NCBI GenBank assembly: GCA_021819255.1
Contig: JAKART010000085.1
Location: 1-8,222 of the forward strand
Direction: 5' to 3'
DNA from: Acidobacteriota bacterium
GTDB taxonomy: Bacteria > Acidobacteriota > Terriglobia > Terriglobales > Acidobacteriaceae
Length of the DNA stretch: 8,222 bases
The position numbers were made by a program, and so were the translations under genes. Positions 1 through 6,067 of the stretch are shown here, one piece after another. The notes beneath the pieces are model-generated. The model saw nothing but the letters and a program-made list of their open reading frames with translations. It made no database searches and was not told the origin of the DNA. How positions within the stretch are numbered: the first letter of the stretch is position 1; each line of letters begins with the position of its first letter.

Positions 1-232
1 CCGATCTCGGCGCTGCAAAGCGTTATATTGGGCACATCATGAGAAAATTCGAGGCGACTCTTTTCGTCCCCAGCTCGAACTGCGGTCGTCTAATTTCACC
101 AAGCCATAGCGGGCCTATGATCAACCCTTTCGGGAAGCAGCAGCGATGTCTCGCATCGGCATCTGACTGAGAATTCGAAGAGAGCGGACACAACATCACA
201 GAGTACGCAATGCTCTTCGCGGGCCCGAAGCT

Positions 233-260
233 AGGATGCATCCCGTTGTGGATCCATCCT
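233..260. promoter_or_regulatory. Dyad-symmetric element upstream of the Crp/Fnr gene
   Basis: Two 11-base arms, AGGATGCATCC (233-243) and GGATCCATCCT (250-260), are inverted repeats with one mismatched pair (239/254) around a 6-base centre, CGTTGT. The left arm holds a perfect 10-base palindrome, GGATGCATCC, and the right arm a near copy of it 16 bases further on. The element ends 25 bases before the GTG start of the regulator gene and 12 bases before its ribosome binding site. Crp/Fnr proteins bind as dimers to dyads, often with a 6-base centre, so an autoregulatory operator is plausible. The arms do not resemble the classic TGTGA/TCACA site. A hairpin in the 5' untranslated RNA is the alternative. 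The symmetry is seen directly; the role is inferred. Confidence 0.5.
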
Positions 261-272
261 GAACCTCGCTAG

Positions 273-279
273 AGAAGGA
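273..279 (+). promoter_or_regulatory. Ribosome binding site supporting a GTG start
   Basis: AGAAGGA lies six bases before the GTG at 286. It is a good Shine-Dalgarno match at good spacing and supports GTG 286 as the start of the regulator, giving a protein that begins MPANTGNVLL. Confidence 0.7.
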
Positions 280-285
280 TCGAAC

Positions 286-996
286 GTGCCTGCCAACACT
301 GGAAATGTTCTTCTCGACTCCCTCTCGCCGGAGTTGCGTACAGAGATTCTCGCCCTTGGCCGCGCCATCGATCTGCCCAGTCGAACGGTGCTGCAGGAGC
401 AAGGCGAGCGCTCAGCTTATGTCTACTTTCTCTCTGGCGGGGTCGCATCTCTTGTGGTCACCATGGCGCAGGGTGGCAGCGCGGAGGTTGGCTTTACCGG
501 ACGCGAAGGACTGGTGGGCGCGATGCAACTGCTTGGGCCGGCAGGGATGCCTTCACAGTCCTACATGCTCGAGCCGGGCTCTGCGCTGCGAGTTCGTAGT
601 GAAGATCTGTGTCCGCTCTTTCATAACACCCCGGAACTGCGCGGCCGGATTCTCGAGTTTGTGCAACAACAGTGCATCAGCCTGGAACAGAGCACAGCGT
701 GCAACAAGATGCATGAAGTCGAGCAGCGTCTGGCTCGTTGGCTACTCATGTGCCATGACCGCTCTCGCCAGGACACCATGATGCTTACGCAAGAGTTCAT
801 GGCCGACATGCTTGGCACGCGCCGCACCACGGTGACCATGGTCGCCGGATCTCTCCAGGAGCGCGGCATGATCAGCTACCGTCGCGGCAAGATCACGATT
901 CTCTCCGCCTCCGAACTGGAGAAGGCGGCCTGCCCCTGCTATCGCATCTGCAGCAAAGCTCTGCGCAACCTGTACCGTCATCCCAGCGCGGAGTAG
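286..996 (+). CDS. Crp/Fnr family transcriptional regulator
   Basis: The protein has 236 residues, the usual size for a Crp/Fnr regulator, and is a cytoplasmic dimeric DNA-binding protein. Residues about 10-115 form the cyclic-nucleotide-binding-like beta barrel, with the typical opening 'L..LSPELR' and the 'VYFLSGGVASLV' strand pair. Residues 116-145 are the dimer helix. Residues about 146-210 are the winged helix-turn-helix, with the recognition segment 'LGTRRTTVTMVAGSL' (176-190). There is no N-terminal Fnr-type cysteine set, and the Arg/Ser pocket that binds cAMP in E. coli Crp is not evident, so the ligand is unknown. The C-terminus carries 'CPCYRIC' (Cys 216, 218, 222), a C-x-C-x3-C cluster. 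I recall a CxCY ending in related Acidobacteria regulators. The gene sits upstream of deoC on the same strand, which makes it a candidate local regulator. GTG 286 was chosen for its ribosome binding site. Family assignment is secure; the regulon is not. Confidence 0.95.
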   Translation: MPANTGNVLLDSLSPELRTEILALGRAIDLPSRTVLQEQGERSAYVYFLSGGVASLVVTMAQGGSAEVGFTGREGLVGAMQLLGPAGMPSQSYMLEPGSALRVRSEDLCPLFHNTPELRGRILEFVQQQCISLEQSTACNKMHEVEQRLARWLLMCHDRSRQDTMMLTQEFMADMLGTRRTTVTMVAGSLQERGMISYRRGKITILSASELEKAACPCYRICSKALRNLYRHPSAE

Positions 997-1023
997 GAAA
1001 GCAAGCCTTCCGTCGGCGATACA

Positions 1024-1056
1024 CCTGATCCACTTTCCTGATCCACTTTCCGGATC
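1024..1056. repeat. 13-bp tandem repeat, about 2.5 copies
   Basis: The unit CCTGATCCACTTT occurs at 1024-1036 and again, identically, at 1037-1049. A partial third copy, CCGGATC, follows at 1050-1056. It lies in the gap between the regulator gene (ends 996) and deoC. Each full copy contains GATCCA, which also occurs in the right arm of the dyad upstream of the regulator (251-256). It could be a protein-binding array or simple slippage; the sequence does not decide. Confidence 0.75.
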
Positions 1057-1134
1057 GACGCCAGGTCCGATGGAGCAGGGAACCATACGGTGGGCCGAGG
1101 TTGCTTTGCGGCGCGCGATGCGTACGATCGACTG

Positions 1135-1174
1135 TCCCGCGACGCTGCGCGGGAGGCGCAACCGGCTCTGCCGG
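1135..1174 (+). promoter_or_regulatory. Two adjacent GC-rich hairpins before deoC
   Basis: The first hairpin pairs TCCCGCG (1135-1141) with CGCGGGA (1148-1154), a perfect 7-bp stem with a 6-base loop. The second pairs CCGGC (1162-1166) with GCCGG (1170-1174) over a 3-base loop. Neither is followed by a T-run, so an intrinsic terminator for the regulator gene is not clearly supported. They may be leader structure of the deoC transcript or chance in GC-rich DNA. A weak promoter-like pair just upstream, TTGCTT (1101) and TACGAT (1123) with a 16-base spacer, matches the consensus too poorly to annotate. Confidence 0.35.
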
Positions 1175-1281
1175 AGGCCGTGGCCAGTCATCCTGGCGGT
1201 ATACACTGAGGGTGATCCGTGCCGCCTCTTGCCTGACGCTGGATGACGGGCTGGACTGTCTGAGCGCCGGTGGTGACCACA

Positions 1282-2319
1282 ATGGAGACAGTCGCCGCAG
1301 TAAATCCACAGCAAGCCGGACGCCAGGAAAACAGGTTGGCCGGCAAGCCGGCGATGCTCGGCGGACGGGAGCTCGCGCCCAACCGAGGAACTCCCCTGAA
1401 TCTGGATTGGATCGAGGCCGTGCGGGTCAACACCAGCGCCGTGGAACGGCGCGCCGCTACAATTCCTTCCCGCCGCACGGTCAAGAAGGAGTGGCAGGCA
1501 GCGTGGCTTTTACGCGCCATCGCCTGCATGGACCTCACCACCTTGAGCGGAGACGACTCCGCCGAGCGTGTTCGCAGGCTCTGCGCCAAGGCGCGGCGAC
1601 CGCTCCAGGACCACATGGTGAACGCTCTGGGATGGCAAGACTCGCCTCTCCATGTCGGCGCGGTCTGCGTCTACCACGCTTTTGTCGAGACTGCGGTCCA
1701 GGCCCTCGAGGGCTCAGGCATCCCCGTGGCCGCGGTCTCTACCGGCTTCCCGGCAGGACTCTCCCCCCTGGAGACGCGCATCGCCGAGATCCACCGCAGC
1801 CTGGACGCCGGCGCCAGTGAGATCGACATTGTCATCACCCGCGCCCATGTCTTCCACGGGGAGTGGAACGCACTGTACGACGAGGTGGCCGCATTCAAGG
1901 ATGCCTGCGGTCCGGCCTCGATGAAGGCCATTCTGGGCGCCGGCGACCTGCTGACTCTGCGCAACGTGGCCCGCGCCGGCTGGGTGGCCATGATGGCTGG
2001 AGCAGACTTTATCAAGACCAGCACCGGCAAAGAGGCTGTGAACGCGACTCTGCCGGTAAGCCTGGTGATGATTCGTGCGCTGCGCGAGTACGGCGAGCGC
2101 ACGGGCATGGCCGTGGGCTTCAAACCCGCAGGGGGCATCAAGACCGCCAAACAGGCTCTGGACTGGCTGACAACCGTCAAGGACGAGTTGGGCCGTTCCT
2201 GGCTGGAGCCTTCGCTTTTGCGCTTTGGAGCCAGTTCCCTGCTGGGCGATATCGAGCGCCAGTTGGAGCATTTCGTCACGGCAAGATACTCGGCGGCTTA
2301 TCGTCACCCTTTCGCATGA
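1282..2319 (+). CDS. deoC: Deoxyribose-phosphate aldolase, animal-type DERA
   Basis: This class I aldolase reversibly cleaves 2-deoxy-D-ribose 5-phosphate to glyceraldehyde 3-phosphate and acetaldehyde, the final step of deoxynucleoside catabolism in the cytosol. Counting from ATG 1282 (345 residues), the catalytic set is complete: Asp182 in 'SEIDIVI', the Schiff-base Lys245 in 'DFIKTSTGK', and Lys281 in 'GFKPAGGI'. They correspond to E. coli Asp102, Lys167 and Lys201. The protein is longer than E. coli DeoC (about 259 residues) and has the N-terminal extension of animal DERA, including 'RRTVKKEWQAAWLL' (64-77) and 'DLTTLSGDD' (84-92). From memory these are nearly identical in human DERA. An in-frame GTG at 1270 would add four residues; neither start has a strong ribosome binding site, and the GGTGG at 1269-1273 mildly favours the ATG. 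It is followed after 87 bp by an ALDH gene that can remove the acetaldehyde. Confidence 0.96.
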   Translation: METVAAVNPQQAGRQENRLAGKPAMLGGRELAPNRGTPLNLDWIEAVRVNTSAVERRAATIPSRRTVKKEWQAAWLLRAIACMDLTTLSGDDSAERVRRLCAKARRPLQDHMVNALGWQDSPLHVGAVCVYHAFVETAVQALEGSGIPVAAVSTGFPAGLSPLETRIAEIHRSLDAGASEIDIVITRAHVFHGEWNALYDEVAAFKDACGPASMKAILGAGDLLTLRNVARAGWVAMMAGADFIKTSTGKEAVNATLPVSLVMIRALREYGERTGMAVGFKPAGGIKTAKQALDWLTTVKDELGRSWLEPSLLRFGASSLLGDIERQLEHFVTARYSAAYRHPFA

Positions 2320-2390
2320 GCGCCCGGCAGACCATGGAAACTGATATGAAGACTGCGCGTTGAATCCCCAGCTTCTTCCGCGCAACCGCC

Positions 2391-2400
2391 GAGGAGAGGA
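2391..2400 (+). promoter_or_regulatory. Ribosome binding site of the ALDH gene
   Basis: The purine-rich GAGGAGAGGA ends six bases before ATG 2407. It is the strongest Shine-Dalgarno sequence in the window and fixes the start of the aldehyde dehydrogenase. It implies independent and efficient initiation on a shared deoC transcript. Confidence 0.7.
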
Positions 2401-2406
2401 CAAGAG

Positions 2407-4833
2407 ATGGCAAGCGGTATTGGAGAAAAATTTGAGACGATGGAATACGGCCCGGCTCCCGAGGACCCCAGCCAGGCCATCTCCTGGCTTGACGCCCACC
2501 AGCGCAGATTCGGTCATTTCATCCGCGGCACGTGGACGCCCCTGCTCCCCTCTGCCGGCGCTGAGGGCTTTGATCCGTTTCCTGTAACCAACCCGGCCAG
2601 TGGCGAAGTTCTAGCCACCGTAGCCTGCGCCGGGCCGTCCGAGGTTGACCAGGCGGTGCAGGCGGCACGCTCTGCTCTACCCGGCTGGCAAGCCCTCAGC
2701 GGCCACCAGCGAGCACGCTATCTGTACGCCCTGGCCCGTCAGGTGCAGAAGCACTCGCGCCGCCTGGCGGTGCTGGAGACGCTGGACAACGGCAAGAGCA
2801 TCCGCGAGTCGCGCGACATCGACATTCCACTGGCGGCCCGCCACTTCTACTATCACGCCGGATGGGCCCAGTTGTTGGAGGAAGAGTTTCCCGGCTACGC
2901 TCCGGTTGGTGTCGCCGGTCAGATCATTCCGTGGAACTTTCCTCTGCTGATGTTCGCCTGGAAGGTGGCGCCGGCGCTCGCGGCCGGCTGCACCGTCGTC
3001 ATCAAGCCGGCCGAGTACACCCCGCTGACAGCTCTGGCCATGGCGGAGATCGCCGCTGAGATCGGCCTACCTCCGGGCGTGCTCAACGTGATCAACGGAG
3101 ACGGAAGGACCGGAGCAGCCATCGTCGCGCATCCGGACATCGACAAGATCGCCTTCACCGGTTCCACTGAGGTCGGACGTATTCTGCGCAAGGCCACGGC
3201 CGGCACGGACAAAAAGCTCTCACTGGAACTCGGCGGAAAGAGCCCCTTTGTGGTCCTCGAGGACGCCGATCTGGACTCCGCCGTGGAAGGGCTGGTGGAC
3301 AGCATCTGGCTGAATCAAGGCCAGGTATGCTGCGCGGGCTCACGTCTGCTGGCGCAGGAGGGCATCGCCGGCCGGCTGTACGAGAAGCTCCGCGCCCGAA
3401 TGCGGACGCTGCGCGCCGGCTCTCCGCTGGATAAGGCCATCGACATCGGCGCGATCGTGGATCGGGCGCAGTACGAGCACATCGCTTCCATGGTCAAAAC
3501 CGGCATTGCCGAGGGCGCAGTCTGTTATCAGCCGGAGATTCCTCTGCCCGAACGCGGTCTGTTCTTCAGGCCCACCCTTCTCACCAACGTCTCGCCCGCC
3601 GCCACGGTCGCGCAGGAGGAGATCTTCGGACCTGTGCTGGTGGCCATGACCTTCCGTACCTCGGCCGAGGCCGTGGAGCTGGCCAATAACACCACCTACG
3701 GGCTGGCGGCGAGCGTGTGGAGCGAGAACATCAACGCAGCGCTCGATGTAGCCTCGCAGATCAAGGCAGGAGTCGTCTGGGTCAACGCCGCCAACCTCTT
3801 CGACGCCGCTTGCGGCTTCGGTGGATACCGCGAGTCCGGCTACGGCCGCGAGGGCGGGGGCGAGGGCATGCTTGAGTATCTGGAGCCTTGCTGGCTGCTC
3901 GCCGCCAACCAAACCATCTCTTCCGGCGCTCTTGCCGAGACGGCCGGCCGGCCCGACCCCGGGCCTCCCGCGGCGAATCCTCTCGGTGAGGGGAACGTCG
4001 ATCGAACCGTCAAGCAGTACATCGGCGGCAAGCAGACGCGTCCCGACTCCGGCTACAGCTTCCCCGTCTACGGACGCGACGGCGGACGCCTGGGCGAAGC
4101 TCCTCTGGGCAACCGCAAGGATATTCGCAACGCCGTGGAGGCGGCCTGCGCCGCCGCCAAGTGGTCCACAACCTCAGCTCACGCGCGTTCCCAAGTGCTG
4201 TACTACGTGGCTGAAAATCTCGCCCAGAGGCGAGCCGAGCTCATCTCCCGGCTAGCCGCCTTTGTCACTCCGGAACAGGCTCCCCTGGAGGTGGACGTCT
4301 GCATCGAGCGCACCTTTGCCTACGCCGCCTGGGCCGACAAGTTCGAGGGCTCCATCCACAACCCGGCAGGCCGCATGATCACCCTGGCCATGAAGGAGCC
4401 CGTGGGCGTCATAGCGATTCTGGCCCCGGATCAGGCGCCGCTGCTCAGCCTGCTCTCGCTCCTCCTTCCCGCCGTGGCCATGGGCAACACCGTGGTCGCC
4501 GTTCCCAGCCCGCGGGCAGCAACGCTGATGGGCGAACTCTACCCGGTCTTCGATACCAGCGACCTGCCGGGAGGAGTGGTCAACCTGGTTGCAGGCGACC
4601 CCGGCGAGCTCGGCAAGACCCTGGCCGGGCACGACGCCGTCGACGCCATCTGGAGCTTCCGCGATGCGGCCGCAGCCGCCCTGGCCAAATCCGCCTCCAT
4701 CGGCAACCTGAAGCAGGTCTTCACCTCCCACGGACGCGAGATCAACTGGTTTGATCCTCATCAGGCCCAGGGCCGCTGGTTTCTGCATCACGCAACCCAG
4801 GTGAAGAACATCTGGGCGCCTTACGGAGAGTAG
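2407..4833 (+). CDS. Two-domain aldehyde dehydrogenase, ALDH16 type
   Basis: An 808-residue NAD(P)-dependent aldehyde dehydrogenase with a full N-terminal ALDH domain and a degenerate C-terminal one. Domain 1 (about 55-500) has all key residues: Asn177 in 'IPWNFPLLM', cofactor-contacting Lys200 in 'VIKPAE', general base Glu274 in 'LELGGKSP', nucleophile Cys308 in 'GQVCCAGSR' and Glu405 in 'EEIFGPV'. After a Gly/Pro/Ala-rich linker (about 500-532), domain 2 (about 533-808) keeps the Rossmann-like part, but 'APDQAPLL' (673-680) replaces the Asn motif and 'VAVPSP' the Lys motif. The Glu and Cys motifs are absent, and it ends early at 'NIWAPYGE'. This layout matches ALDH16 (animal ALDH16A1 and bacterial homologues), where the second domain is structural. 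Directly following deoC, it probably oxidises the acetaldehyde made there; other aldehydes are possible. The start is set by a strong ribosome binding site. Confidence 0.95.
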   Translation: MASGIGEKFETMEYGPAPEDPSQAISWLDAHQRRFGHFIRGTWTPLLPSAGAEGFDPFPVTNPASGEVLATVACAGPSEVDQAVQAARSALPGWQALSGHQRARYLYALARQVQKHSRRLAVLETLDNGKSIRESRDIDIPLAARHFYYHAGWAQLLEEEFPGYAPVGVAGQIIPWNFPLLMFAWKVAPALAAGCTVVIKPAEYTPLTALAMAEIAAEIGLPPGVLNVINGDGRTGAAIVAHPDIDKIAFTGSTEVGRILRKATAGTDKKLSLELGGKSPFVVLEDADLDSAVEGLVDSIWLNQGQVCCAGSRLLAQEGIAGRLYEKLRARMRTLRAGSPLDKAIDIGAIVDRAQYEHIASMVKTGIAEGAVCYQPEIPLPERGLFFRPTLLTNVSPAATVAQEEIFGPVLVAMTFRTSAEAVELANNTTYGLAASVWSENINAALDVASQIKAGVVWVNAANLFDAACGFGGYRESGYGREGGGEGMLEYLEPCWLLAANQTISSGALAETAGRPDPGPPAANPLGEGNVDRTVKQYIGGKQTRPDSGYSFPVYGRDGGRLGEAPLGNRKDIRNAVEAACAAAKWSTTSAHARSQVLYYVAENLAQRRAELISRLAAFVTPEQAPLEVDVCIERTFAYAAWADKFEGSIHNPAGRMITLAMKEPVGVIAILAPDQAPLLSLLSLLLPAVAMGNTVVAVPSPRAATLMGELYPVFDTSDLPGGVVNLVAGDPGELGKTLAGHDAVDAIWSFRDAAAAALAKSASIGNLKQVFTSHGREINWFDPHQAQGRWFLHHATQVKNIWAPYGE

Positions 4834-4881
4834 GCGCACGTTCCATCCGGCTCTCAGACCTCGACCCGGGAAGACGGTTCC

Positions 4882-4947
4882 TGCCGCGCGGTTGCGAAGC
4901 GAAGGCGATCTTGAACCGCTGCGCGGTGCGGACCCAGCCGCGCGGCA
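4882..4947. terminator. Inverted repeat between convergent genes, possible transcript end
   Basis: TGCCGCGCGG (4882-4891) and CCGCGCGGCA (4938-4947) form a perfect 10-bp inverted repeat around 46 bases. The loop holds a smaller hairpin, ACCGC/GCGGT (4915-4927). It lies in the 241-bp spacer between the stop of the ALDH gene (4833) and the stop of the ABC permease gene (5075), where both transcripts must end. There is no T-run on either side, the loop is long and CCGCGCGG is itself palindromic, so intrinsic terminator function is uncertain. Nothing else in the spacer looks coding. Confidence 0.3.
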
Positions 4948-5074
4948 CAGGATTGTTCCGTGGCCTCTGCGAGCCGTGCGCTGAATCTCCGTGCCGCTCT
5001 CTGCCCAGCCTCCTCCTCGCCGTGGCGGAGTGGTTTGCAAACACAGATTCCCAACGGATTCCCGGGCGAGCGGG

Positions 5075-6067
5075 TCAGCGGCGCATCCGCGGATCAACCA
5101 TGGCATACACCGAGTCTGTCAGCAGGTTCACAAGGGCATAGGACAGTCCAATGGACAGAATGCACCCCTGAACCAGCGCATAGTCCCGATTGGAGATCGC
5201 CGTAAGCGTCAAACGCCCCAGTCCCGGCCAGGCAAAGATCGTCTCCGTAACGATCGCGCCCGCCAGCAGCGAGCCAAACTGCAACCCGATCACCGTCAGC
5301 ACCGGATTCAAAGCATTGCGCAGCGCGTGGCGATACACCACCACGCTCTCCGGCAGTCCCTTGGCCCGCGCCGTCCGGATGTAATCCTGCCCCAGCTCCT
5401 CCAGCATCGAGGAGCGGATCATGCGGGTGAGAATCGCAGCCAGGCCCGAACCAAGCGTGAAAGCCGGAAGCACCAGGTGACGAAGAAAGTCTGCTGCGCC
5501 CACACCCGCGCCGGAGACTGGAAACATCCCCATATCGATCGAGAAGATCAGAATCAGGATCGGACCCAGGGCGAAGTTGGGCACGGACAGTCCTGCCAGG
5601 CTGACGAATCCAACCGCGCGATCCGGCCAGCGGTTCGCTCTGCTGGCCGAAGCGACTCCTGCCGGAATGGCCAGTCCTATCCCGATCAGCGCCGCCGCCA
5701 GGGCCAACGCAAGCGTGTAGGGGTAGCGCTGCAGAATCAAGTGCAGCACCGAATCATGCAGCCGTAACGACTGCCCCAGATCGCCGTGCAGCAGCCCGCT
5801 CCAGTAGCGCAGATACTGCGTCCCCAGCGGCTGATCCAGCCCGTACGCATGACGCAATCCGGCGATATCGGCGGCGGTCGCGCCGTCGCCCAGCATCTGC
5901 ACGATCGGATCGCCCGGCACCAGGTGGATCATGAAAAAGACCACGGTCACTACCACCCATAGCACCGGGAGAGTGGTGAGTAGCCGCCGCAGGATTCGGC
6001 GCGCCGCAGTGTGGGCTGAACTGCGGCGCGCCATGCCTGCCGCAACCCATGCTGACCGGAATCTCAT
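5075..6067 (-). CDS. ABC transporter permease, DppB/NikB (peptide/nickel) family
   Basis: An inner-membrane permease of 330 residues, the normal length for DppB/OppB/NikB/GsiC proteins, which import dipeptides, oligopeptides, nickel or glutathione. It begins with a basic segment and a first membrane helix (about 29-50) followed by the family hallmark 'HLVPGDP' (48-54). Further helices follow at about 115-140, 152-178, 195-215, 255-280 and 298-320. The EAA loop that contacts the ATPase is clear: 'DYIRTARAKGLPES' (228-241), then 'HALRNALNPVL'. The protein ends 'AMVDPRMRR', as the family does. ATG 6067 was chosen because it overlaps the stop of the upstream CNNM gene as ATGA, suggesting translational coupling; Met12 (6034) is an alternative. 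No DppC, ATPase or binding protein lies downstream before the convergent ALDH gene. Family is secure; the substrate cannot be told. Confidence 0.93.
   Translation of the reverse strand: MRFRSAWVAAGMARRSSAHTAARRILRRLLTTLPVLWVVVTVVFFMIHLVPGDPIVQMLGDGATAADIAGLRHAYGLDQPLGTQYLRYWSGLLHGDLGQSLRLHDSVLHLILQRYPYTLALALAAALIGIGLAIPAGVASASRANRWPDRAVGFVSLAGLSVPNFALGPILILIFSIDMGMFPVSGAGVGAADFLRHLVLPAFTLGSGLAAILTRMIRSSMLEELGQDYIRTARAKGLPESVVVYRHALRNALNPVLTVIGLQFGSLLAGAIVTETIFAWPGLGRLTLTAISNRDYALVQGCILSIGLSYALVNLLTDSVYAMVDPRMRR

Noticed and set aside
24..29. TATATT as a -10 element for the regulator gene
   Set aside because: No -35 element is present at the right distance (CCGATC would occupy it), and it would imply an untranslated leader of about 250 bases.
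3..170. A + strand frame open from the left edge to TGA at 168-170
   Set aside because: It is about 55 codons with no recognisable protein features and AT/GC use unlike the neighbouring genes. The other frames of this stretch stop early; I treat it as noncoding.
2334..2363. Nine-codon mini-frame (METDMKTAR) between deoC and the ALDH gene
   Set aside because: It has no ribosome binding site and no attenuator-like structure follows it; chance explains it.
1714..2517. Long - strand frame antisense to deoC
   Set aside because: The + strand protein is a clear aldolase with complete catalytic residues; the antisense frame arises from high third-position GC.
4252..5106. Long - strand frame antisense to the end of the ALDH gene and across the spacer, checked as a possible dppC remnant
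   Set aside because: The translation shows no membrane helices or EAA loop and reads like an antisense frame of a GC-rich gene.
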